Positions 47,941 to 57,252 of a DNA stretch of 64,000 nt are shown here, in pieces. The stretch covers positions 4,836,001 to 4,900,000 of the forward strand of contig NZ_CP066126.1 of NCBI RefSeq assembly GCF_020544465.1. The letters run 5' to 3'. The translations under genes and the position numbers were made by a program. Under the pieces are notes generated by a model. It was not told where the DNA came from and searched no databases. It saw only the letters and a list, made by a program, of their open reading frames with translations. This DNA comes from Chromobacterium rhizoryzae. Its GTDB lineage: Bacteria > Pseudomonadota > Gammaproteobacteria > Burkholderiales > Chromobacteriaceae. Each line of letters begins with the position of its first letter. Position 1 is the first letter of the stretch.

Positions 47941-48798
47941 TCATTTGCTTGAAGTTTTCTGCAGCTTTTCCAACAAGCCTTCCAGCTCGTCCAGCGTTGC
48001 ATATTCTATGACCAGCCTGCCGTTGCCGCGGTTTGCGTGACGGATGCTGACGCGCGCGCCTATGCGTTCCGACACCTGTTCCGCCAGCCGGCTCACGTCC
48101 GGGTCTGTCTGTTTTTGCTGCGGTGCAACTGTGGTTTTTTCCACAGCTTTCTGCTGTACCCTGCGCTCCACCTCGCGCACGGACAGGCCTTTCTCACCCA
48201 CCTCCTGCGCCAGGCCCAGCTGCTCAACCACCGGCAGCGCCAGCAAGGCGCGCGCATGGCCCATCTCCAGCCGCCCCTGATGCAGCATGGTCTGTACCGG
48301 CTCCGGCAGGGCCAGCAGACGCAATAGATTGCTGACCGCGCTGCGCGAACGGCCCACCGCGTCGGCCGCGGCCTCGTGGGTCAGGCCGAACTCGTCGATC
48401 AGGCGCTTGAGGCCCTGGGCCTCCTCGATGGGATCCAACTCCTGGCGCTGAATGTTTTCGATCAGCGCCATCGCCAGCGCCGCTTCGTCCGGCACGCTCT
48501 TGATCACCGCGGGCACTTCGGACAAGCCGGCCTTGCGCGAGGCGCGCCAGCGCCGCTCGCCGGCGATCAGTTCGTAATCGCCAAAGCCGATTTCGCGCAC
48601 CACCAGCGGCTGGATCACGCCTTGGGAGCGAATGGACGCGGCCAGTTCGTCCAGCGCGCCCTCGTCCATGAAGCTGCGCGGCTGGTATTTGCCGGGACGG
48701 ATGCTGTCGATGGGAAGGGAAGTCAATCTGTCGTCCACTGTCTCGGCAGTGGACAGGAGCGCGTCCAGGCCGCGCCCCAATCCTTTTAATTTGGCCAT
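47941..48798 (-). CDS. parB: Chromosome-partitioning protein ParB
   Basis: A 285-aa ParB. The CTPase N-domain has LPIDSIRPGKYQPRSFMDEGALDELAASIRSQGVIQPLVVR and the GERRWRASRKAG box. The HTH LTHEAAADAVGRSRSAVSNLLRLLALP reads parS. It spreads on DNA near the origin and guides ParA. Starts 5 bp after parA. No parS copy was recognised in this window. Confidence 0.97.
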   Translation of the reverse strand: MAKLKGLGRGLDALLSTAETVDDRLTSLPIDSIRPGKYQPRSFMDEGALDELAASIRSQGVIQPLVVREIGFGDYELIAGERRWRASRKAGLSEVPAVIKSVPDEAALAMALIENIQRQELDPIEEAQGLKRLIDEFGLTHEAAADAVGRSRSAVSNLLRLLALPEPVQTMLHQGRLEMGHARALLALPVVEQLGLAQEVGEKGLSVREVERRVQQKAVEKTTVAPQQKQTDPDVSRLAEQVSERIGARVSIRHANRGNGRLVIEYATLDELEGLLEKLQKTSSK

Positions 48799-48803
48799 AT
48801 CGC

Positions 48804-49595
48804 TTAGACGGAGGGGGTTGTGGTTGCGGGCTCTAGCCTGTCCGCCAGCTCTTGCGCCAGCGCAAGATAGGCTTGCGCGCCGCGCGAGGCGCGATCGTAG
48901 ACCAGGCCGGGCAAGCCGTGGCTGGGCGCTTCCGCCAGCCGCACATTGCGCGGTATCACGGTGTCGAACACCTTGGCGCCGAAATGGCGGGCCAGTTGCT
49001 CGGAGACCTGCTGCGACAAATTATTGCGCGCGTCGAACATGGTGCGCAGCAGGCCCATGATCTCGATCTTGGGATTCACCGCCACCCGCACCTTGCGCAA
49101 GGTCGCCACCAGATCGGACAGGCCTTCCAGCGCGTAGTATTCGCACACCATCGGGATCAGCACGCTGTGCGCCGCCACCAGCCCGTTCAGGGTCAGCAGG
49201 TTCAGCGAGGGCGGGCAGTCTATCAGCACGTAGTCGTACTGCTCCTCCACCGCCTGCAGCGCGTTCTTCAGCCGCGCTTCGCGCGCCAGCTCGTTGACCA
49301 GCTCCAGCTCCGCGCCGCCCAGATCGCGGTTGGCGGGCAGCACGTCGTAACCGCCCTCCTTCGCCGGCTGGCGCGCGTCTTCGATCGAAGCCTCGCCCAG
49401 CAGCACGTCGTAGCCGGACAGTTTCAGGGATTGCTTGGCGATGCCGCTACCCATGGTGGCATTGCCCTGCGGGTCGAGATCGACAATCAGCACGCGCCGG
49501 CCCAAGTCGGCCAGGCCCGCCGCCAGATTCACCACAGTCGTGGTCTTGCCGACCCCGCCCTTCTGGTTGGCGACCGCGATCACCCTTGAATTCAT
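48804..49595 (-). CDS. parA: Chromosome-partitioning ATPase ParA
   Basis: A 263-aa ParA/Soj-type ATPase. Deviant Walker A KGGVGKTTT (12-20), Walker A' VLIVDLDPQGNATMGSG and Walker B YVLIDCPPSLNLLTLN are intact. It moves ParB-parS complexes along the nucleoid. Its ATG overlaps the rsmG stop (ATGA). Confidence 0.97.
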   Translation of the reverse strand: MNSRVIAVANQKGGVGKTTTVVNLAAGLADLGRRVLIVDLDPQGNATMGSGIAKQSLKLSGYDVLLGEASIEDARQPAKEGGYDVLPANRDLGGAELELVNELAREARLKNALQAVEEQYDYVLIDCPPSLNLLTLNGLVAAHSVLIPMVCEYYALEGLSDLVATLRKVRVAVNPKIEIMGLLRTMFDARNNLSQQVSEQLARHFGAKVFDTVIPRNVRLAEAPSHGLPGLVYDRASRGAQAYLALAQELADRLEPATTTPSV

Positions 49596-50233
49596 TGCGC
49601 ACCCACCCCTTCCAGGCGCATTCTCACCAGGTGCCGTTCGGCATCCAGGCCCGGCACTGTCACCGGCAATACTTCGGAAACCACCGTACCCTGCGGCAAC
49701 AAGGCGATTTCCTCGTAAGGATAGACACCCTTCATTGCTACATATTGACCGTGATCCGCCAGCAGGTGGCGGGTCAGCTTGACGAACTCGGCCAGCTCGG
49801 AAAACGCCCGGCTGGTGATTCGGTCGAACTTCTGTTCCGGCTGGTAGGCCTCCACCCGCTCGGTCATCACCTGCACATTGGGCAGGCCCAGTTCCACCAC
49901 CACCTGACGCAGGAAGGTGGTTTTCTTATGGTTGGAATCCAGCAGCACCACTTGCAGATCCGGGCGAGCGATCGCCGCCGGAATGCCGGGCATGCCGCCG
50001 CCGGAACCGACGTCCAGCAGGCGGCTGCCGCCGTCCAGATGCGGCACCAGGCTCAGGCTGTCCAGCAGATGGTAGCTGACCATGCGCTTTTCCTCGCGCA
50101 CCGCGGTCAGGTTATAGGTCTGGTTCCACTTGGCCAGCAGCGCCAGATAGCGGTCCAGCAAATCGATTTGCGCGTCGCTCAGTTCCAGTTTCAGCTGCGA
50201 CAGGCCTTGTTGTAGTTCTGCGTTATGTGTCAT
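49592..50233 (-). CDS. rsmG: 16S rRNA (guanine527-N7)-methyltransferase
   Basis: A 213-aa RsmG (GidB). The SAM site is LLDVGSGGGMPGIPAAI, preceded by HLLDSLSLVPHLDGGSR, and the RAFSELAEFVKLTRHLL segment is conserved. It methylates G527 of 16S rRNA. It overlaps both mnmG (ATGA, upstream) and parA (downstream). Confidence 0.97.
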   Translation of the reverse strand: MTHNAELQQGLSQLKLELSDAQIDLLDRYLALLAKWNQTYNLTAVREEKRMVSYHLLDSLSLVPHLDGGSRLLDVGSGGGMPGIPAAIARPDLQVVLLDSNHKKTTFLRQVVVELGLPNVQVMTERVEAYQPEQKFDRITSRAFSELAEFVKLTRHLLADHGQYVAMKGVYPYEEIALLPQGTVVSEVLPVTVPGLDAERHLVRMRLEGVGAQ

Positions 50234-52125
50234 GCGGTTTTCGTTGCGTCGGCAAAGCCGCGTTTCAGGTGGACCATCAAAAGAGCAACCGCTGCCGGGG
50301 TAATGCCCTGGATGCGCGAAGCCTGCCCCAGGGTTTCCGGGCGTTGCTGGTTCAGTTTCTGCTGCACTTCCTTGGACAGGCCCTTGACCAGACCGTAGTC
50401 GATGTCGGCCGGCAGGCGCACGTCTTCAAGGTTGTCGCGGCGCGCCAGTTCTTCGTTCTGGCGGTTGATATAGCCTTGGTATTTGACCTGAATTTCCACC
50501 TGCTCGGCAACCGCCTCGTCCGCCACCGCGCCGCCGGCCTCCGGCAGCGTCATCAAATCGGCGTAGGCGACATTGGGCCGCTTCAGCAAATCGTACAGGC
50601 TGTATTCGCGCTCTATCGCCTTGCCCAGCAACGCTTGCAGCGCGGCGGCGTCGCTCAGCCGCGCCGGATGCAGCCAGGTGGCCTTCAGGCGGGCCTTCTC
50701 CGCCTCCACCGCGTCGCGCTTGCGGCAGAAGCTGTCCCATTGGGCATCGCCGATCAGGCCGTGTTGGCGGGCAATCTCGGTCAGGCGCAGGTCGGCGTTG
50801 TCTTCGCGCAACTGCAGGCGGAATTCGGCGCGGCTGGTGAACATACGGTAAGGCTCGGCCACGCCCTTGGTGATCAGATCGTCCACCAATACGCCCAGAT
50901 AGGCCTCGTCGCGGCGCGGACACCAGCTAGCCTGGTCCCGAGCGAACAGGGCGGCGTTCATGCCGGCCAGCAGGCCCTGGGCGGCGGCTTCTTCATAGCC
51001 GGTGGTGCCGTTGATCTGGCCGGCGAAGAACAGGCCCTGGATCGCCTTGGTCTCCAGCGAGGCCTTCAGGCCGCGCGGGTCGAAGTAGTCGTATTCGATC
51101 GCGTAGCCGGGCCGCAGGATGTGGGCGTTCTCCATGCCACGGATCGAACGCACCGCCGCCAGCTGGATGTCGAAGGGCAGGCTGGTGGAAATCCCGTTGG
51201 GGTAGAACTCGTGCGTGGTCAGACCTTCCGGCTCCAGGAAGACCTGGTGGCTGTCCTTGTCGGCGAAGCGGTTGATCTTGTCTTCGATGGACGGGCAGTA
51301 ACGCGGGCCAACGCCTTCTATCACCCCGGTGAACATCGGGCTGCGGTCGAAGCCGGAGCGGATGATCTCGTGGGTGCGTTCATTGGTGTGGGTGATCCAG
51401 CACGGCAGCTGCTTGGGATGCAGCGCGCGGCTGCCGCGGTAGGAGAACACCGGCTCCGGCGTGTCGCCCGGCTGCTCTTCCATCACAGAGAAGTCGACGC
51501 TGCGGCCGTCGATGCGCGGCGGCGTGCCGGTTTTCAGCCGTCCCACCGGCAGGGCCAGTTCGCGCAAGCGCGCGCCCAGCGTGGACGCGGCCTGATCGCC
51601 GGCGCGGCCGCCGGTGTAGTTCTCCATGCCGACGTGGATCTTGCCGGACAGGAAGGTACCGGCGGTCAACACCACGGTCTTGGCGCGGAAGGTGATGCCG
51701 ATGGCGGTGATGGCCCCGGCGACGCGGTCGCCCTCTATCAGCAGATCGTCCACCGGCTGCTGGAACAGCGTCAGATTGGGCTGGTTCTCCAGCATCTCGC
51801 GGATCGCCGCCTTGTACAGGATGCGGTCGGCCTGGGCGCGGGTGGCGCGCACCGCCGGGCCCTTGGAGGCGTTGAGGGTGCGGAACTGGATGCCGCCAAT
51901 GTCGGTGGCCAGCGCCATCGCGCCGCCCAGGGCATCCACTTCCTTGACCAGATGGCCCTTGCCGATGCCGCCGATCGACGGATTGCACGACATCTGACCC
52001 AAGGTCTCGATGTTGTGCGTCAAAAGAAGGGTGTCGCAGCCCATGCGCGCGGCCGCCAGCGCGGCCTCGGTGCCGGCATGGCCGCCGCCCACCACTATCA
52101 CGTCGAAGTTTGTCGGATAAATCAT
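50230..52125 (-). CDS. mnmG: tRNA uridine-5-carboxymethylaminomethyl modification enzyme MnmG
   Basis: A 631-aa MnmG (GidA). The FAD site is VIVVGGGHAGTEAALAAARMG. The signatures CNPSIGGIGKGHLVKEVDALGG and GPAVRATRAQADR are present. With MnmE it modifies U34 of several tRNAs. The start at 52125 (MIYPTNFDV) fits the family; an in-frame ATG at 52146 adds seven residues. First gene of the mnmG-rsmG-parAB run. Confidence 0.98.
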   Translation of the reverse strand: MIYPTNFDVIVVGGGHAGTEAALAAARMGCDTLLLTHNIETLGQMSCNPSIGGIGKGHLVKEVDALGGAMALATDIGGIQFRTLNASKGPAVRATRAQADRILYKAAIREMLENQPNLTLFQQPVDDLLIEGDRVAGAITAIGITFRAKTVVLTAGTFLSGKIHVGMENYTGGRAGDQAASTLGARLRELALPVGRLKTGTPPRIDGRSVDFSVMEEQPGDTPEPVFSYRGSRALHPKQLPCWITHTNERTHEIIRSGFDRSPMFTGVIEGVGPRYCPSIEDKINRFADKDSHQVFLEPEGLTTHEFYPNGISTSLPFDIQLAAVRSIRGMENAHILRPGYAIEYDYFDPRGLKASLETKAIQGLFFAGQINGTTGYEEAAAQGLLAGMNAALFARDQASWCPRRDEAYLGVLVDDLITKGVAEPYRMFTSRAEFRLQLREDNADLRLTEIARQHGLIGDAQWDSFCRKRDAVEAEKARLKATWLHPARLSDAAALQALLGKAIEREYSLYDLLKRPNVAYADLMTLPEAGGAVADEAVAEQVEIQVKYQGYINRQNEELARRDNLEDVRLPADIDYGLVKGLSKEVQQKLNQQRPETLGQASRIQGITPAAVALLMVHLKRGFADATKTA

Positions 52126-52324
52126 GGCTTTGTCGGTAAAGAGCAAATCGAACGGAAAAACGGCCTATTCTACGCCAAATCCTGAACCAGCGTAAGTCGT
52201 TGATTTCAATAAATCCAGCCGGTAACGACGGCGTCAAGCGCCGGTCACCCGATAGTCATATTAAAGACATCGCCGCGTCAAACAAGCTGCCTAGCATGGG
52301 ACTCACCACAAAAGGGAGCAAAAC

Positions 52325-53074
52325 ATGCTGCTAAATGAACAGCTTGCCGTGAGCGCCAAACCGCGCCTAAGCGTGCGCGTGGCCAGTGAAGCGCGGGATA
52401 TCCGCCGCGCGCAGAAGCTGCGCTTCGATGTGTTCGCCGGGGAAATGGGCGCGGAGCTCGGCTCCCGCGACCTGGGCATCGATTGCGACGAATACGACGA
52501 GTTGTGCGATCACCTGATCGTGGAAGACGCCGCCAGCGGCCTGGTGGTGGGCACTTACCGCATGCTGTCCCCGGCCATGGCGCGCCGCGCGCCCAGCCTG
52601 TATTCCGAACACGAATTCGATCTGACCCGGCTGGCCCACCTGCGCGCCGGCCTGATCGAAGTGGGCCGCTCCTGCGTGCACCGCGACTTCCGCTCCGGCG
52701 CGGTGATCGCCCTGCTCTGGTCCGGCCTCGCCGATTACGTGCAACAGCACGGCGGCCAATACCTGGCCGGCTGCGCCAGCGTGTCGCTGAGCGACGGCGG
52801 CCACCAGGCGGTCAGCCTCTATCGCCAACTGGAGGCCAAGCATCTGTCGCCGCCGGAATGGCGGGTGTTCCCCCACCTGCCGCTGCCGCTGGACCGGGTC
52901 CGCGACGACGCCCCCTCCGCGCCGCTGCCGGCGCTGATCAAGGGCTATCTGCGCGCCGGCGCCTATATCTGCGGCGAACCGGCCTGGGACCCGGACTTCA
53001 ACTGCGCGGATTTCTTCATGCTGCTGCCCATGGGGCGGCTGAGCAGCCGCTACAACAAGCACTTCGTCGGCTAG
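52325..53074 (+). CDS. GNAT-fold N-acyltransferase (OlsB-like)
   Basis: A 249-aa protein of the OlsB/hemolysin-type acyltransferase family. Conserved segments: RAQKLRFDVFAGEMGAEL, DHLIVEDAASGLVVGTYRML, LIEVGRSCVHRDFRSGAVIALLWSGL and a late AYICGEPAWDPDFNCADFFMLLPM. OlsB transfers 3-hydroxyacyl groups to ornithine, the first step to ornithine lipids. No olsA acyltransferase gene is adjacent, so the product is not certain. A strong ribosome site (AAAGGGAGC) precedes the ATG. Monocistronic, divergent from mnmG. Confidence 0.8.
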   Translation: MLLNEQLAVSAKPRLSVRVASEARDIRRAQKLRFDVFAGEMGAELGSRDLGIDCDEYDELCDHLIVEDAASGLVVGTYRMLSPAMARRAPSLYSEHEFDLTRLAHLRAGLIEVGRSCVHRDFRSGAVIALLWSGLADYVQQHGGQYLAGCASVSLSDGGHQAVSLYRQLEAKHLSPPEWRVFPHLPLPLDRVRDDAPSAPLPALIKGYLRAGAYICGEPAWDPDFNCADFFMLLPMGRLSSRYNKHFVG

Positions 53075-53116
53075 CCGCCGCAGATCGCGCCCCTGGCCGG
53101 ATGCTACAATCCGGCC

Positions 53117-53818
53117 ATGAGCTACACCTTCGACACGGTGGGCGTGATCCGCTCGCCCTACCGCGAAAAATTCGGCATCCCGCGCCAGCCCTCGCTGGTC
53201 AACGCCGCCCGCATCACGCTGGAGCTGCTGCCGCCCTACGACCACCCCGACATGGTGCGCGGGCTGGACGCGTTTTCCCACGTCTGGATCAGCTTCGTGT
53301 TCCATCAAACCGCCGAGCGCGGCTGGCAGCCGCTGGTGCGGCCGCCGCGCTTGGGCGGCAACGCCAAGGTCGGCGTGTTCGCCAGCCGCGCCACCCATCG
53401 CCCCAATCCGCTGGGCCTGTCCCTAGTGCGGCTGCTGCGCGTGGACACCCAGCCCAAGGTGGTGCTGACGCTGGAGGGCGCCGATCTGCTGGACGGCACC
53501 CCGGTGCTGGACATCAAGCCCTATATTCCCTTCGTCGAAGCCCGGCCGGAAGCCCGCGGCGGCTTTGTCGACGGTCCCCCGCCGCAATTGAGCGTGGGCT
53601 GGGACCCCGCCGCGCGCGCGCAGCTGGCCGCCGAAGCCGGCCTGCCGGGCGATTTCGCCGCGCTGGTGGAACAGGTGCTGGCCCAGGACCCGCGCCCGGC
53701 CTATCAAGACGACCCGCAGCGGGTCTACGGCGTGGCGCTGCACCACTGGAATGTGCGTTTCCGCGTGGAAAAAAACCATGCGCAAGTCATTGAAATTCAG
53801 CCGTTGACCCCGAACTAA
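53117..53818 (+). CDS. trmO: tRNA (N6-threonylcarbamoyladenosine37-N6)-methyltransferase TrmO
   Basis: A 233-aa TsaA/TrmO-family protein. VGVIRSPYREKFGIPRQPSLV at the start, GLDAFSHVWISFVFHQ, and the SAM-site segment FASRATHRPNPLGLSLVRL are family hallmarks, followed by GTPVLDIKPYIPFVEA. It adds a methyl group to t6A37 of threonine tRNAs. A C-terminal domain (residues about 160-233) is of the usual TrmO kind. Begins 42 bp after the acyltransferase gene. Confidence 0.92.
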   Translation: MSYTFDTVGVIRSPYREKFGIPRQPSLVNAARITLELLPPYDHPDMVRGLDAFSHVWISFVFHQTAERGWQPLVRPPRLGGNAKVGVFASRATHRPNPLGLSLVRLLRVDTQPKVVLTLEGADLLDGTPVLDIKPYIPFVEARPEARGGFVDGPPPQLSVGWDPAARAQLAAEAGLPGDFAALVEQVLAQDPRPAYQDDPQRVYGVALHHWNVRFRVEKNHAQVIEIQPLTPN

Positions 53819-53874
53819 TCTTTTGCGCCCCAGTCATACCGGGGCGATACCAACCACTCAGGAAAAAAGCAAAT

Positions 53875-54864
53875 ATGACCACCCGCGCGAAGACGATCAT
53901 GCTCGCCTTCACCATGGTTTCCATGTTGGCCGCTCCGTTCGCGGAAGCGGCCCGCCTAGGTAAAGGCAAGAGCGCCGGCATGCAGCGCTCGGCCCCCACC
54001 CGTTCTTACCAACAACAAGCGCCGGCGCGCCCGGTTGCGCCGCCCGCGCAAGCGCCCGCTCCGGTTCAAGCTCAACCCAAGTCCGGCCCCGGCATCGGCA
54101 CCGCCGTAGCCGCAGGCGCCGCGGGCGCGGCCGCCGGCTATATGCTGGGCTCCGCCATGAGCGACAAAGGCGGCCAGCAACAAGCGCCGGCCGCGGCCAA
54201 CGGCAACGCCGATCCGGCGCTGGCGGCGCAAGCCCAAGGTCAGCAGCCGCAGAAGAGCGGCGGCATGCCCTGGGGCACGCTGGCCCTGCTGGGCCTGGTG
54301 CTGGCAGGCGGCTACATGTTCTTCCGCCGCAAGGCCGGCGCGGCGCGTCCGGCCATGGCTGCGCCGCAAGCAGCGGGCATGCCGCAGAACATGGGCGGCT
54401 ATCAAGAACCGGCCCGTTTCGACTCCATCCCGAAAATCGGCTCCGGCCTGGGCGGCGCGCAAGCCGGCTTTGGCGGCGGCGCGATCAGCGAGGCGCCCGC
54501 GCGCCTGCCGGACGGCACCGAGACCCCGCACTTCCTGCGTCAGGCCAAGGCCACCTTCTTGCACCTGCAAAACCTGAACAGCACAGAAAGCCTGGAAGAA
54601 GTGCGCAAGTACATGACGCCGGATCTGTTCAACGCGCTGCGCGAAGACATCGCCGCCAACACCGAGGTGGCCGATTTCCCGCAACTGGACTGCCAGCTGT
54701 CCGAAGCCAGCATGGAAGGCGGCCGCTACATCGCCAGCGTGCGCTTCTCCGGCACGGTCAGCGAGGCCGTGGGCGCGTCGGCGGAGCCGTTCTCCGAATA
54801 CTGGCACTACATCAAGGACGACAGCACCAACGGCAAGTGGTTGGTGGCGGGCATCCAACAGTAG
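53875..54864 (+). CDS. Tim44-domain membrane protein
   Basis: A 329-aa protein. A signal-peptide-like start (MLAFTMVSMLAAPFAEA) is followed by a Pro/Gln/Ala-rich region, a Gly/Ala-rich helix (TAVAAGAAGAAAGYMLG), a membrane helix (TLALLGLVLAGGYMFF) and a C-terminal Tim44-like domain (about 215-329: FLRQAKATFLHLQNLNSTESLEEVRKYMTPDLFNALRED). Bacterial members of this family sit in the envelope and their function is unclear. A GC hairpin (53826-53846) precedes the gene and an intrinsic terminator follows it. Confidence 0.88.
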   Translation: MTTRAKTIMLAFTMVSMLAAPFAEAARLGKGKSAGMQRSAPTRSYQQQAPARPVAPPAQAPAPVQAQPKSGPGIGTAVAAGAAGAAAGYMLGSAMSDKGGQQQAPAAANGNADPALAAQAQGQQPQKSGGMPWGTLALLGLVLAGGYMFFRRKAGAARPAMAAPQAAGMPQNMGGYQEPARFDSIPKIGSGLGGAQAGFGGGAISEAPARLPDGTETPHFLRQAKATFLHLQNLNSTESLEEVRKYMTPDLFNALREDIAANTEVADFPQLDCQLSEASMEGGRYIASVRFSGTVSEAVGASAEPFSEYWHYIKDDSTNGKWLVAGIQQ

Positions 54865-54887
54865 CAAGCTTCTTAACATCTTTATCC

Positions 54888-54918
54888 AAACGGGCCGCAT
54901 GGCCCGTTTTTTATTTTT
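54888..54918 (+). terminator. Intrinsic terminator after the Tim44-domain gene
   Basis: A 9-bp stem AAACGGGCC/GGCCCGTTT with loop GCAT, followed by TTTATTTTT. Confidence 0.92.
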
Positions 54919-55008
54919 AATGGCGATGCACTAAACTGGAATGCCGATTGCTTCAGGCAAAAAAACAATACCGGCCGTAGAGTCCGCGCCACGGAGGGCA
55001 GCTATTCC

Positions 55009-56202
55009 ATGAAAGAATTCGAGCATGCCGGCTTGAAACTCGGCAGTCACTTCCAGCCTATCTACAGTCTGGCGCATCGCCGCACGATAGGCATGGAAGC
55101 TTTGCTGCGCGCCAGACAGGACACGTCCCCGCTGACGCCGGCGGAGGCTTTTTATTCCGTCGTCTCGCCCGAACGCCGCCACCAGCTGGATCTGGCGGTG
55201 AGCGAAGCCCATGCCGTCCGTTTCAGCCAGATGCAAAGCGATCATCCCTGCTGGCTGTTTCTCAATATCGACGCCGCGTCCTTATCGCGGCCGGAACGCG
55301 CGATGGCGCTGGCCAACGGCATCAAGGCCGCCGGGCTGGACCCCAGCCAGGTGGTGCTGGAAGTGCTGGAACATGTGCTGGAAGTGGACGAGGCCTTGAT
55401 CGAAGGCGTCAATGTGCTGAAAAGCAGCGGCTTCCTGATCGCCATCGACGACTTCGGCGTCGGCCATTCCAATCTGGACCGCGTCTGCCAGCTGGAACCG
55501 GACCTGGTCAAATTCGACCGCCACCTGCTGCGCGCCGCCGTCCACCAGCCGCGCACCCGCAACCTGCTGGCCAAGCTGGTGCGGCTGATGCACGAAATTG
55601 GTGCCTTGGTGGTGGAGGAAGGGATAGAAACCGATCAGGACGTGCTGATCGCGCTGGAATCGGGCTGCGATTTGGTGCAAGGCTATTTCGTCGCCCACCC
55701 CAGCGATCAGCCGGATCAGGACCACGTCATCACGCCGCGCATCGACGAACGCTGGGACGAGCTGATGGCGCGCGAGCTGCTGAAACGCAAACTGACGCGA
55801 CGCCAGATCGAGCTGGCGCGGCAATCCTTCGTGCAAAGCGCCATCTCGCTGATGCAAGGCACGCCGTTCGATCTGGCCGCCAAGCCCATGCTGGCGCTGC
55901 CGGACGTGGTGCGTTGCTTCCTGCTGGACAGCGCCGGACGCCAGATCGGCCGCAACCTGAACAGCCGCCAGCCGCGGGCCGCCGCCAATCCCAAGTTCGC
56001 GCCGCTGGTGGACACCACCGGCGCGGTCTGGTCGCGGCGCAGCTACTTTCAACACGCGGTGGATCAGCCCGGCGTGCTGTATATGAGCGAGCCTTATCTG
56101 TCCATGACCGACACCCGCTCCTGCGTCACCATCTCGATGGCGATAGAAATCGACGAGATCATGCACGTGCTGTGCGCCGACGTGCTGATTCCCCAGCACT
56201 GA
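55009..56202 (+). CDS. EAL-domain cyclic-di-GMP phosphodiesterase
   Basis: A 397-aa protein with an N-terminal EAL domain (about 12-245). Active-site motifs look complete: MEALLRAR (the EAL site), LNIDAAS (Asn), LEVLEH (Glu), IDDFGVGHSN (Asp-Asp), DLVKFDR (Lys), EEGIET (Glu) and LVQGYFVA. It probably cleaves cyclic di-GMP. The last 140 residues resemble a PDC/YkuI_C-type sensory domain (VRCFLLDSAGRQIG ... SYFQHAVDQPGVLYMSEPYLSMTDTRSCVTIS). No membrane segment is seen, so sensing is cytoplasmic. Monocistronic. Confidence 0.9.
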   Translation: MKEFEHAGLKLGSHFQPIYSLAHRRTIGMEALLRARQDTSPLTPAEAFYSVVSPERRHQLDLAVSEAHAVRFSQMQSDHPCWLFLNIDAASLSRPERAMALANGIKAAGLDPSQVVLEVLEHVLEVDEALIEGVNVLKSSGFLIAIDDFGVGHSNLDRVCQLEPDLVKFDRHLLRAAVHQPRTRNLLAKLVRLMHEIGALVVEEGIETDQDVLIALESGCDLVQGYFVAHPSDQPDQDHVITPRIDERWDELMARELLKRKLTRRQIELARQSFVQSAISLMQGTPFDLAAKPMLALPDVVRCFLLDSAGRQIGRNLNSRQPRAAANPKFAPLVDTTGAVWSRRSYFQHAVDQPGVLYMSEPYLSMTDTRSCVTISMAIEIDEIMHVLCADVLIPQH

Positions 56203-56219
56203 CGGCGGCCGCGCCAGGA

Positions 56220-57017
56220 TCAGCGAAACTTCAGGATGTCCTCAGCCGCGGGCTGCGGCGTGTAGGCGGCCTTCAAGGACTCGTCCTCCTCGCCGGCCTC
56301 CGGCGCGGCGCCCGGCTTGGGCGACATCTTGATCCGGGCCACTTCCGCCTTCATCGCGGCGCTGGCGCTGGATTGCAGCAATTCGCCGCGCAGTTTGGCC
56401 AGCGCCGTTTCCGCCGCCTGGCCGTCGGCGGCGCTCAGGCGCAACTCGTTCTGAGACCGCAACAACAGGCTTTTCGCCTCGGACAGCTCCCGCTCCAGTT
56501 CGCCGACCCGGACCTCGGCCTTGTCCATGCGCTCCCGAAACGCCTCCGCCTGCGGTTGCGCCACCGCCAGGTCCTGCGCCTGCTGCGCGGTCAAGGCCAG
56601 GGAGGCCGACAACTGGCGGCGCGTGGCGTCCAGTTCCGCCGCCTGGCGTTCGAAAGCGCCGGCGAGTTCGGCGCGCAGATGATCCAGTTCGGCCCGCTCG
56701 CGCTCCCAAGCCGCCTGCGCGGCGCTCAGGCTGTCGTTGGCCAGCGCCTTGGCCTGGGTCCAGATAGCCTCCAGCGCGGCCATCCCCGCCTGGCTGACGC
56801 CTTCCGGCACCTCGCCGTCCAGGGCCGCCGCCGTCGCCGGCTGCACCCGTCGCCAGTCTTTCAGCACCACGCTGGCGGCGTCCATGTCCACCCCCGCCAG
56901 CTGGCGGACCTGGTCGACGGCAGGGTGCCGCTGGCGGCCGGACTTCTCGTATAGTTCCGTCGCCGCCGCGATGATGCGCTCCCGCGCCTCCGCCGATATC
57001 TTGCCCGCCTGGTTCAT
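56220..57017 (-). CDS. KfrA-like coiled-coil DNA-binding protein
   Basis: A 265-aa protein. The N-terminal KfrA domain (ARERIIAAATELYEKSGRQRHPAVDQVRQLAGVDMDAASVVLKDWRR) is a DNA-binding unit, followed by a long Ala/Glu/Arg/Gln coiled coil (about 100-235). KfrA proteins are known from plasmids (regulation and partition); chromosomal copies are common in betaproteobacteria with unknown role. The 235 bp upstream hold only the terminator listed separately. It converges with the EAL gene. Confidence 0.85.
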   Translation of the reverse strand: MNQAGKISAEARERIIAAATELYEKSGRQRHPAVDQVRQLAGVDMDAASVVLKDWRRVQPATAAALDGEVPEGVSQAGMAALEAIWTQAKALANDSLSAAQAAWERERAELDHLRAELAGAFERQAAELDATRRQLSASLALTAQQAQDLAVAQPQAEAFRERMDKAEVRVGELERELSEAKSLLLRSQNELRLSAADGQAAETALAKLRGELLQSSASAAMKAEVARIKMSPKPGAAPEAGEEDESLKAAYTPQPAAEDILKFR

Positions 57018-57206
57018 AAAGCCGCGTCCTCGCCCATCTTTGCCAACTGCGTTGCCGGTACCGCCCGGCCAAAACCGGGCGTCAGAAATTGCGCCGAAAC
57101 GCGAGGTTTCGGCAGCAAGGCAGATTGCAGCAGAAGCGCCGGCGAGCGGACATAGGATTTTTCCTAAAAAACCCAGGAATTCTCCGCCGCCCCGCCGCCG
57201 AACAAT

Positions 57207-57232
57207 GAAAAAGCCCGGCCTAAGCCGGGCTT
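57207..57232 (-). terminator. Intrinsic terminator of the diaA-dolP unit
   Basis: Minus-strand stem AAGCCCGGC/GCCGGGCTT with a 4-nt loop and then TTTTTC, 20 bp after the dolP stop codon. Confidence 0.9.
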
Positions 57233-57252
57233 GTGATCGCGGGACATCCGCC

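Noticed and set aside
50227..52185. 652-codon open frame on the plus strand opposite mnmG
   Set aside because: Same kind of shadow; mnmG on the other strand is fully conserved.
52483..53793. 436-codon frame overlapping the acyltransferase and trmO genes
   Set aside because: Arg/Ala/Pro-rich out-of-frame reading of two recognisable genes.
53826..53846. Hairpin CGCCCC/GGGGCG before the Tim44-domain gene as a terminator
   Set aside because: No T run follows on either strand; may just be an mRNA hairpin.
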